Assembly (NCBI RefSeq): GCF_003589595.1 | Contig: NW_020653719.1 | Location: 2,656,931-2,720,930 of the forward strand | DNA: 64,000 nucleotides | Source of the DNA: Hyposmocoma kahamanoa | Lineage: Eukaryota > Arthropoda > Insecta > Lepidoptera > Cosmopterigidae | Reading direction: 5' to 3' | Part shown: positions 55,367-64,000 of the stretch, piece after piece | How the letters are laid out: every line of letters starts with the position of its first letter | Numbering within the stretch: the stretch's first letter is position 1 | The notes under the pieces: generated by a model | What the model saw: the letters and a program-made list of their open reading frames with translations, nothing else | What the model was told of the DNA's origin: nothing | The model's database searches: none | Translations under genes and position numbers: made by a program

Positions 55367-58300
55367 CTGTAAATTGAATCAACAATTGAAAATATATCGT
55401 CAGATCATTACTGTATAAATTACTTACCTATTCAATTCAACTTGACAACAAAAGCATTTGTTAATAAATAAGTAAAATAAATGTTTAGGCGGGGCTGCCA
55501 AGTACAAATACGTACTAATGTAAATTTAAAATATACAATGTGCGTACTTTATTGTTACGTTTCGCGCATTTCACTATGTATTGCTGTAGCCTAAAGTCAT
55601 TTAAAACTGGTAGGTTTGAAACATGTTAAATGCAATATTACCTCATACTGGTCCAGGATATGTATATGTGAAATAGGCTTGCCTCTGGATCGAATAGCGT
55701 CAACTCGCTTCTGCCAGATTTCTAGCATTTTTTCTTTGGTTGGCAAAGTGAAATTTCCTTTCAACAATGCAGTTACATACTGAGCCTTAAAGAAAAATAA
55801 AATTATGTACTGCTGCTCACAGATTGACTGCATGTTTGCAGTTAATGCGTGAAGTCATAATCAACTTCGTGCAGGCGAGATCTCGACTGCATGTACTTGA
55901 TAACGACTTCACGCATTAACTGCATTAAGCCGATCTCGACTACATGCAGTCGAGGTCTCGGGTAACAACTTCACGCATTAACTACATGAAGTCGAAACAG
56001 ACTTCATGAAGTCGAGATCGACTCAGTGGCGGATTTGCAGTCTTGGCCGCCCTAGGCCTCAGGCCATGTAGTCAGTACCAGCATCCCTTCAGTAGTTTTT
56101 GAATTTATCGCGATCAAGCAGACGGAAAGACGTCGTGATGTAGTGATTATACATTACATTATACATATGTAACATATCTATCTTTTATAAATAAAATGTA
56201 CGAAAGTGATTTAGGAAGATTATTGTTATACGATGCGGTGCAGTGCGGTCCGCCATAATGTGCGTGAGCATTTAGAATATTTAGGTACTTTTGAGTTATT
56301 TCTTATTATCATCAATGAATATTTTGTCACGATTGGCCGCCCCTAAAATCCGCCACTGGATCGATTGCATGCAGTTTATGCGTGAAGTCGGTAACAACTT
56401 TGATTACGACTTCACGCATTAACTGCAAACATGCAGTCAATCTGTTAGCAGCCTTAGAAATAGATACATGTGTCAGCAAAATTGTTCAAATGCCAATAAA
56501 CAAATGCTAAAATTGACAATTACAAGAACGCCTAAGATTCTGGCGCCGCCTGTTTGATTTTTTTATGAATAGAAATATACGAACCTGCGCATCAATAGCG
56601 ATTACTACGCATGCTCGTACTACGAGTCCCATAAAAACCATAGTAGGTTGGTGTATGTTCACTACGTAATTGTGCAAAGGAGTCAAACTACGCTTTGCGT
56701 AGTTGAGCGTCAATCCACTTGTTTCGTCTAGGAAGTGATAGTCGTACTCAAAGCCTGAAAACATGCATAGACAGAATTATTATGACCGTCAAACAGTTGA
56801 ACTAATCGGACACAAACATTCCAATTAGTTCAACGAGGTACAACTTTTCGAAAAGGTGAACTTATTGAACAAAAATCATCCTGTTAGTTCAACTTTCCAA
56901 TTATTTAAATAGTTCAACGTATAACTTAAGTCGAGGGTAAAATGGATTTTATGAACGAGTTATACACTCTGCTTTTCACTTCGATTGCGAGTAAATTAAA
57001 CAGCAATGTTACAAATAAACGATTATCTAATTAAAATTGAATGTAAAATTACAACATTAGACATATGTAATGTGTTGTTTTTTTTTATTCTATGCACTAG
57101 AGCATAAAATCCTATTTTATGCAGCCTACACCCAGCATAAATACGAACTTTAAGAGCATGAGAAGTTCTGTAGTTCTCTTTAGCTCGGAAAGGCTTTATT
57201 TCTCATTAGAAATCTGCACGCAAAAGCGTTTTTGAAATTCGAACTTGACGATGGAATGTGGTGCACCCATGGGCATGGATTCTTTCGATGAAAAAAAAAG
57301 ATAGTGACACGTTCAACTACGCGATTTGTCGTATATTACTTCTATAAGTAATAAAAATCCGTTGGTATATTTTATTCTCATTACGGTAAATTGACAATGA
57401 TAACTAATTGTGTTTATTAAATTATTTTAATTCGTCGTAGAACTAAAATAATTTCAATAGTCATCGTAATCACACAAAATAAAAGTACAAGCAAGAATAA
57501 AAATTGGTATTGGTGAGGTGTAAATTCAGAACGCATCCGAAAATAAACGTTTTCTTGTAAACCTGATGTTCTTTAGTTCAACTGTTTTTCTTTCATCTAC
57601 CATTTTCCTCGCTATTGTGAGGTGAAAAGTTGTGTGTTTCGCTCGGCAGCAAAGTTGTTTTGCGACTCGTGTCTTGAAAACTTCGCTACGCTCAGGAATT
57701 AATTTTTGAACTAATCGCTTAGCTCGTGGTTCAATCTTAGTTTCCTTCGTTTGCTTAGGTTTCAATACAAGCACTCGCGTCAAACAACAACTTTGCAGCC
57801 TTGCGTAACAAATAACTATTCTCAGTCTCTAGTAATATTTTTATTATTTCTTTGGCTTGTGGCTATCTTAGAAGACAAAAAGTTATGTGTGTAGGTATTA
57901 CTAGTACATTTTGATGGTTTTGCTCACTATGACTTGCACCCGATTCACATTCATAGTCTCCTATAGTTTCGGACATGTTGTTTATACAATTTATTTAACA
58001 TTTACAGATATTTATATTATGATTAAATATAAATATTTGCAGTGTATTTTCAATCAACTGACCTATATTGATAATTTTGTTGTAATATTTTTTTGAGTGG
58101 CATTACCTTACCCATATGATATGGGGTCAATCATGTTATAAAGAAATAGCGACGCAAATGATGTAAATCTTGTGATTACTTTATTACGTCATTGACTTAA
58201 CTATAGAATACCAAACTAGTGGAAGTGTACGGTTCCTTGTAGCCATTGTATACGCTATGTTAATGTAAACGTGTACTTCACTAGGTACGTAAACCAACAA

Positions 58301-60200
58301 TATTTGAGTGTTTGTTGATTTATTTATTATGACCCATTGTCCTGTTTTGTGCTGTTGAAATAATGGGAATGATAAAAATGTAATCGGTGAAGGCGTTTAA
58401 TACCATCGGTCATTATTAAATTCACTACCTAAATAAACATATTAACTGTTTTTTAAATATTTGATTATTTTGTGCCATTATGACAAATGAAAAGCACCTA
58501 CATAATATATTGCATTGATATTAAAGTCCAGTATTCTTTTATGTTCTGATAGACCAAGACCTAGAATGTTTCACAAAAATCTTTGCTATTCGGAATAGTG
58601 TAGTACATAAGAATCGATATTAGGATACCTATCGATTTAATAAATTGGCTTTTAGTGTATCTCAGGTGTGTAGGCATTAGATTAGTTAACAGAAGATTAT
58701 AATTATAAAAATTATTTATAATCGTGGCTCCCATTAAATAAGCCCCATTCAGTATAATATATTTTCAGACAAATCAAAAACGAAACTTGGTTCTGATAGA
58801 ATTGCATTATAAGTCCATGTTTGTTATGTATTTCAGTCTAACCTGTGCAATATATAACGTCGTCAAGATCTTCATAAGTCCCATCTACAAAAATCGCTCC
58901 AGTCTCATTAAACTCCTTCACATCAGGCTTTTTGATGTAATTTGCAGGAAAAGGTGTTCTAAAGTTCACTACAGAATGGTGGCTATGTATTAAAGTTTTT
59001 GCAGTTTCAGCTACATCCAAACTGATATCCATTCCAGAAGGACCCGACCCTATCATGAGTACCCGACGGTCTTTGTAAACATCTGGTACTCTGTAGTCGT
59101 GACTGTGTATTATTGTACCTGTAAATTTTGGACAATTAATATTCTTTTAATATTTTATTAAACGGGGAGTTTTGAGTGCTTTTTTAGTAAAGCTTAAGCA
59201 TAGCAGAAAGAAGTAATAACAGGCAAGTGCAAATTACCATTAAATAGTTTTTCTCCTGGTATGTTTGGCATATTAGGTTTACTGTGATGTCCTGTACCAA
59301 CAACCACAAAATCATAATCCTCTACAAATTCCTCTCCACTTGGAATATGTTTATAAGTCACCTTCCAAATGTTTCCTTCTCTCCTTACTGAAGTCACAAT
59401 ATGTAGAAACTGTAATTAGATTTTGCACTGTAAAGGAAATTTTTGCATAACGAATTGATTGAATATGGCACAACAGTGTACGTAGGAAGGTGCACTATTG
59501 TGCACCTTTGTACATTACGAACAAGAGCTCAAAATAAAACTATGATTGGATTTCTAATTTATGATATGATGTTACTATGTAAACCTTTATGTGTTTTTCC
59601 AAATCTAAGTGTCTTGAATAGTCTTTCAGATATTCGTAGAACAATTTCCAGCTTGGAAATGAAGGCCACGAATCTGGTGCTGGGAAACCTCTGAGCTCCA
59701 TGGTTGGTTTCGGTAAATTGGTCCTACACAAAAAGTACAAATAAATGAAAAACTCTTTTTGACTTTATTTGAAGTAGCAAGATGAATAGCATGTTGCCTA
59801 TTTATTCGTAGCTATAGGATTTTTTTATTTGTAAGTATACAAGAAAATCGATATTGTCGTCCTCATCTCTTTTCTTAATACAAATGGACTTTATTAATTG
59901 GTCATAATACCTTAATTCATAAAAAATAAATATTAAATAATTCAGTTAGTGATATGATGATAAGCACGTATGTTAACTAAAACCTATCAAAACCTACCTC
60001 AAATGTTTGTACATACTAGTATAAATAGGCATTCCATATTCATCACTGCCGATTTTAGGTTCATATCGCCACGTCCCTCCAATGTAGTTAGTCGCTTCTA
60101 GAACTGTGAAGTTTATGCCTTCTTCTTTCATATACTTGGCTGATGTTAGACCTGCTATTCCTGCTCCTATTATGCATACCCGTTTGTCTGTTGTTTGTGC
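55157..60200 (-). CDS. FMO-C: flavin-containing monooxygenase, exons 2-8, start exon not found
   Basis: Exons are 60200-59998, 59723-59585, 59409-59238, 59118-58843, 56754-56585, 55785-55642 and 55366-55157, giving 437 residues without the initiator. All splice phases match FMO-B and no stop interrupts the frame. Motifs are GAGIAG (FAD), FNGTIIHSHDY (FMO signature), GSGPSG (NADPH) and CTGFEY. In exon 2 it differs from FMO-B at only 6 of 67 residues. It has two extra codons in exon 6 and a distinct C-terminus (SFENELH). The ATG-only exon of FMO-B has no visible counterpart, and the intron 1 acceptor is now preceded by a LINE tail. Either transcription starts elsewhere with a new first exon, or this is a recently silenced copy. 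The clean reading frame favours recent or current function. Confidence 0.85.
55642..55785 (-). CDS. FMO-C exon 7
   Basis: 144 nt. AQYVTALLKGNFTLPTKEKM through LDQYE, donor GTAATA. Confidence 0.9.
55812..56452. mobile_element. Fold-back element in FMO-C intron 6 (outer)
   Basis: Inverted ends of about 50 bp: ACAGATTGACTGCATGTTTG, then CAGTTAATGCGTGAAGTC, with the complement at 56400-56452. The interior repeats ACTTCACGCATTAACT and TCTCGACTGCATG motifs. FMO-B intron 6 lacks it (empty site near 42780). Confidence 0.85.
56024..56358. mobile_element. hAT-type MITE nested in the outer element
   Basis: Ends CAGTGGCGGATTT and the complement, then GGCCGCCC-like subterminal sequence. The flanks GATCGACT (56016-56023) and GATCGATT (56359-56366) form an 8-bp target duplication with one mismatch. 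335 bp, non-coding. Confidence 0.85.
56585..56754 (-). CDS. FMO-C exon 6
   Basis: 170 nt. FEYDYHFLDETSGLTLNYAK, two codons longer than FMO-B in the LNYAKRS region, ending IDAQ. Confidence 0.9.
56770..58840. other. FMO-C intron 5
   Basis: No gene seen. The right part (about 57820-58200) matches FMO-B intron 5 (about 44260-44630; GGCTTGTGGCT, TAGAAGACAAA). A small block with repeated GTTGAACTAA/TTAGTTCAAC motifs at about 56795-56925 is a likely degenerate fold-back unique to this copy. Confidence 0.5.
58843..59118 (-). CDS. FMO-C exon 5 (NADPH motif)
   Basis: 276 nt, almost identical in protein to FMO-B: MIGSGPSGMDISLD, ending VIYCTG. One visible change is KEFNET for KEFNEN. Confidence 0.91.
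59238..59409 (-). CDS. FMO-C exon 4
   Basis: 172 nt. FLHIVTSVRREGNIWKV, DYDFVVVGTGHHSKPNMPN, ending GEKLFN. Confidence 0.91.
59585..59723 (-). CDS. FMO-C exon 3
   Basis: 139 nt. TNLPKPTMELRGFPAPDSWP through DLEKHIK, donor GTTTAC. Confidence 0.9.
59998..60200 (-). CDS. FMO-C exon 2 (FAD motif)
   Basis: 203 nt. AQTTDKRVCIIGAGIAGLTS, then YIGGTWRYEP. The acceptor is TAATATCCAG. The upstream frame is open back to a TAA at 60284-60282 but contains no ATG. Confidence 0.9.
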
Positions 60201-60205
60201 CTGGA

Positions 60206-62030
60206 TATTATAATAATAATACTTTATTTCATAAAAGATTTGTACAGGATGTAACACGTAATCTGTAGATACATAAAAATTTTAACAGAATAACTCGTAC
60301 AAATTAATCTATTGAGCTCTGATTATCCAAACTAGGCATAGGCCTGTATCTTGGAAATCAGTGTTCGACCATAACGTTTGATCTATTCGAGTAAAACATT
60401 TAGAACATAAACAATACTACGTGTATACTAGTATAAAAGGAACTGATTTACTATTATTACAGAAATAATGTAGCAAAAATAGCAAAGAAAAGTTTGTAAG
60501 TTAGTGGGTGTAGTGTATGTATGTAGGTAGGTGTGCGTGTCCGTGTGTGTGCCTGTGTGTGTGTGTGTGTGGTGTGTGTGTGGGTGAGTGTGTGTTTGTG
60601 TGTATGTGTGCGTGAGAGAATGAGTGTGTGTTAGGAGCCGGTTGCGATAATATATGATATTGTCGAGTTGAAAACTTAGTTTTATGCCGAGGAACAGGGC
60701 AGACCTTGCGAGTTTTCCTTTTCGAAGGGTCCGGCCAGGGTACCAGGAGGTGCTTACGTAGGATTGTGCGGAGCATAAAGAGCTGCCTGACAGTCAGAAC
60801 TCTAGATAGCGAATATAATTCATTTGTAGGAAATCTGAGATGTTTGGAATACATAACTTTGAGAACAGCTGTGCTCTCTCAACTTTGATAAAGGAAGTTT
60901 TTGCAGCACAGCCCCAGGCCGGCACACAATAGGTAAGGATTGATTCGCAAAGAGCAGAGTATACCATATTTAATGTACTTGTATCAGCGGACTGTCTAAG
61001 TGTTTTAAATATGTGTAGAAAGCTTGTCGATTTGAAGACTTATATCACATAACTGGTTCATGTAGACCAAGAAAAGTGTTGGTCCAATTATAGAACCCTG
61101 CGGGACACCGTATTCTATGCGAGCTTCATCGCTCTTGAGTCCATTTATCATTATACTTTGACAACGGTCAGTGAGATAGTCGCTAAATATGTCATGGGCG
61201 ACTCCTCTGACTCCAACGTTATATAGTTTAGAAAGAAGAGCAGGAATGTAGACTGTATCAAATGCCTTTTGAAGGTCAAGAAAAATTCCTACACATTTTT
61301 GGCCCTGATCTAATTTACGAATAATATGTTCGATTAGATCGACGACAGCGTCTTCTGTAGAGATACCTGCACGGAACCCTTATTGGTTTTTAGATATAAT
61401 ATTATTTTTATTCAGAAATTTAATGAGGCGCTTGTTAAGAAATTTTTCAAGTATCTTAGATAAAGTGGTGAGAACGGATATGGGCCTGTAGTTTGCGGTA
61501 TTATTTTTGTCGCCACTTTTGTAGATAGGATGGATTAAGGCTTTCTTGAATGCGTTAGGAAAAATACCTGAGCGAAGACATGAATTGCATATGTGGGTAA
61601 TTATGGGGATTAAAAATTCCTTATTCGATTTAAGGACAGATGGTGATATTCCGTCGCAGCCACTAGAAGAGTTCAACCGCAGACTCATTATTATGGATTC
61701 TATTTCTGTTTCCTCTGTGTCGAGAATCGCCATTGAATTTGGATTGTTACTGTCTTTAAGATATAATGAGATGTCAAGTTCTGTACTGGGGCGTATTTTT
61801 GAGGCTAAATTTTTACCTATTTCGATAAAGTAGTTATTTACTGTGTTATTTAATTAGTGAGGTCGTAAAATCAACGGATAACTGGAGTAATTCTTCCGGA
61901 GGGTTACGAGGCTTTTCGGTGTTTGTTATTCTTTTTAATGTTTTCCAGGTAGCTTTGAGGTCATGTTTAGATTTAAGTAGTTCATTTTTCTCATATAATA
62001 TATTTTCATTTACGCAGAAGGCGGTTACAA
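60206..62030 (-). mobile_element. LINE (jockey/CR1-like) inserted in the FMO-C 5' region, internally deleted
   Basis: Minus strand: GCDGISPSVLKSNKEFLIPI, HPIYKSGDKNNTANYRPISV and a nonsense codon (CAA-TAA-GGG where NQFGF or NQYGF is expected). FLDLQKAFDTV and EYGVPQGSIIGPTLFLVYMN follow. The region with the catalytic YADD is missing. The C-terminus LYSLSRVLTVRQLFMLR comes at about 60820. A (GT)n stretch (60530-60630) and a (TATTAT)n tail follow, ending about 5-15 bp from the FMO-C exon 2 acceptor. Confidence 0.85.
60530..60630. repeat. (GT)n-rich microsatellite
   Basis: GTGTGTGT runs with GTAT, GCGT and GGGT interruptions, inside the 3' part of the LINE. Confidence 0.85.
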
Positions 62031-62105
62031 AAATTACGGTACCGTGTATACGTAATTTTTAATATTTGGTTGTTGGGGCTATTTCTCGATTTTTTTTTTG
62101 CCTGG

Positions 62106-62169
62106 AAATTGGAAAAGTTATAATTATGTCGAAATGAGTATTTCGACATAATTATTAATTTTCCAATTT
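62106..62169. repeat. 64-bp near-perfect hairpin where FMO-C exon 1 is expected
   Basis: AAATTGGAAAA, then TTATAATTATGTCGAAAT forms one arm. The complement TATTTCGACATAATTATTAA with TTTTCCAATTT is the other, around a GAG loop. Confidence 0.8.
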
Positions 62170-62259
62170 GAAATGAGTATTTATTATCGCAAGTAGTAGG
62201 TAGGTTGACTGGAATTGCGATATAATTATTATAACTTATATAATTGACTTACAAATAAT

Positions 62260-62560
62260 GTAATTGTGATAAGATACCAGAAATTGCAAGGTTTAAGCTC
62301 TGTAATATATTTGATTGTGGCATTCTGTGGGATGGGCTTTTAGTGGAATAAGGTAACTTTATGACGTTGACAGCTGGGAACGGCGATAGAACGAACTTAA
62401 CCTTTGGAAATAGTAAACAAATAATTATCTCTAATCACCTCTATGAAAATATAAAATTAAATACCTACTTATTATTAAGGTCACCACAGTTACTAACGGA
62501 ATCTGGCTTGAATCGATCAGAAAAAGCTTTATGTCTACGTAATAAAAGCGATTATGCGTT
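62260..62560. other. Upstream segment of the FMO-C duplication unit
   Basis: ATTGTGATAAGATACCAGAA and TTTGATTGTGGC match 47350-47405 upstream of FMO-B. TCAGAAAAAGCTTTATGTCT matches about 48933. This is probably the shared old promoter-proximal region of the pair. Confidence 0.65.
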
Positions 62561-62769
62561 TTGCGTCGGCAGCGGTTCAAGCGGAAGCGATTAGCGAAAC
62601 TTGCAATGACTTTTTCGCTAATATCTACATTTTCGTATTGCAATTAATTGTGTGTTAAATTTATGATGTGACTTTTATACCGTTACGTTCTATAATTTTT
62701 TTCTCTTAATCTTGTAAAGTACTATTATTATGCTGTAAAGTTGTACTATTTTATTAGTGAAATAATGTT

Positions 62770-63010
62770 ACAGCACGCTAATGAGTACCGTGTACCCGGC
62801 TTTAGCGAGCTGTAACTGTAACGTGACAGATACAGTAACGAGGTTCTTGTGTGTACACTTGAATCATTCTTCAATCAGACGGCTCACTGCGAACCGCACG
62901 CGTTCCGCTCGTGACAAGATCGCGAACGAAGTACACACTACGATTTTTGGTTACATAACATGCAACGGTTACGGTTACAGCTCGCTAGTGAGTACCCGGC
63001 TTTAAACGAT
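62770..63010. mobile_element. Inverted-repeat element with direct flanks
   Basis: AGCGAGCTGTAACTGTAACG and its near-complement GGTTACGGTTACAGCTCGCT bound about 185 bp. GTACCCGGCTTTA occurs directly outside both ends, suggesting a target duplication. Confidence 0.65.
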
Positions 63011-63114
63011 CTGTCAAACCTACCAATTTAGGGTGATTAGCATCAGCGTTAAAATGTGAAGTCGATCGTAGTTATGCTATTACAGTAACTGATATCAATG
63101 TTCTTGTTTTTCAG

Positions 63115-63196
63115 ATGGATAAATGTACTCAGGAACCCGATTCAGAACTCTTCGATATATTAACCGAATCGGGCGATACGGATTCGAATACGTAAT
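63115..63196 (+). other. Possible short acidic exon
   Basis: After a good acceptor (TTGTTTTTCAG) the frame reads MDKCTQEPDSELFDILTESG, then DTDSNT and a stop. It is acidic and could be the N-terminus of a transposon-encoded protein, but nothing downstream supports a gene. I do not recognise it. Confidence 0.25.
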
Positions 63197-63199
63197 CGT

Positions 63200-64000
63200 T
63201 ATCCAACAGCGATGACGGCGTCAGTCGGTGAGATAGATTATAAGAAAAATGAAAATATTTTATATACATTTTTATGACTTTAATGGCCTAAAATATGGGA
63301 AATGGCTAAAAAATGGTCTTGTATTAAAATAAATTAATAAAATTGAACAAAATCCACACTTCATTTAAAATAATAAGAGATTTCCATATTACGTTGTTGC
63401 TTTGTAAACAATTGGACGTTCGGTAACTTTCATTCGATAACTGTGTTCTGAATAACGTTTGTAGCCTTTACCGATCGAGAAGCTCGGGTACGGGTATCCG
63501 ATATTGCGGTTCGGTTTCGAATACGACAGTTTGACGTTCGATTCGGGAGTTGTAAATGAAAATTAAAAGAAATCGTACGATATCAAATCGAATCGGTCGA
63601 CAACTCAGTTATCGTTATTTGGGCAGCATTTCTATTTTATTCCTTAAGAAAACAACGCGCAAGCTTTTATGGCACTGGATAATAATCTGGAAATTCACAC
63701 CTAACAGTTCCTCTAAGGTAGTAACGCGTGTTACGTGTGTGACACAGACATATATCTAGATAGACGCCGTAAGTACAGCAATTGGTATGAAAACCAAGCG
63801 TGACACATTTTTTGTACCCACCATGACGTCACAAGAACTATTTAGTGATGGAAACCTCCACAGACATGTGGTGTGTGACGATATTGAGTGTTGTTGACGA
63901 TGTATTAATACTTGTAGTACCTACAAATAAATGTTATCATATATCGAAGGTACTTGTATATATTAATAATGTCGTGGTTTTTACCTAGATACGTCAAATC
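63200..64000. other. Right edge: duplicated upstream sequence
   Basis: About 63690-63985 matches 51085-51240 (TCTGGAAATTCACACCTAAC, GTTACGTGTGTGAC, CGAAGGTACTTGTATAT). The tandem duplication is therefore still in progress at the end of the window. No gene seen. Confidence 0.6.

Noticed and set aside
57526..57783. An 85-residue basic protein on the minus strand
   Set aside because: No recognisable family, no splice or start support, inside FMO-C intron 5.
59994..60257. FMO-C beginning inside the LINE tail in frame with exon 2
   Set aside because: The first codon of that frame is GTG, and no ATG occurs between the upstream stop at 60284 and exon 2.
1..64000. CRISPR arrays, operons, riboswitches or phage genes
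   Set aside because: The sequence is clearly eukaryotic with spliced genes, and no regularly spaced short repeats were seen.

Overview
The window looks like nuclear DNA of an insect, most probably a moth or butterfly. It is AT-rich, its genes are split by GT-AG introns, and it carries tRNA-derived SINEs, non-LTR retrotransposon fragments, a mariner relic and many fold-back DNA elements. The identifiable genes are insect-type flavin-containing monooxygenases (FMOs). No species can be named from the sequence alone.

Layout. (1) 1-811, minus strand: the first three exons of a SKI2/SKIV2L (twister) RNA helicase gene, running off the left edge. (2) 3631-41175, plus strand: FMO-A, a complete eight-exon gene encoding 456 residues and beginning with a signal-peptide exon. 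Its first intron is 24.7 kb and holds most of the repeats, plus a decayed tail-to-tail pair of gene ends, JMJD4 (7407-8299, plus) and AMACR (8437-8787, minus). (3) 47166-41795, minus strand: FMO-B, complete, eight exons, 434 residues, with a first coding exon that is only the ATG. (4) 60200-55157, minus strand: FMO-C, a close tandem duplicate of FMO-B. Exons 2-8 are intact, but the start exon cannot be found and a LINE has inserted a few bases upstream of the exon 2 acceptor.

FMO-B and FMO-C lie in a tandem segmental duplication of about 10-11 kb (about 41.25-51.3 kb and about 52.87-64.0 kb, the second copy reaching the window edge). The duplicated block includes a relic of the FMO-A 3' UTR. 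Because the copies are otherwise collinear, each acts as an empty-site control for the other. Several insertions can therefore be dated after the duplication: a 360-bp fold-back element, a SINE and a hairpin element spanning an N gap in copy B, and a nested pair of DNA elements and a LINE in copy C.

The three FMOs share intron positions and phases. They carry the two Rossmann dinucleotide-binding motifs and the FMO signature, so all probably encode FAD- and NADPH-dependent oxygenases of xenobiotics. The exchangeable part is exon 1: FMO-A has a secretory leader, FMO-B has only a start codon, and FMO-C has no visible start. The rest of the window is repeat-rich intron and intergenic DNA; no CRISPR array, rRNA gene or convincing functional tRNA gene was seen.
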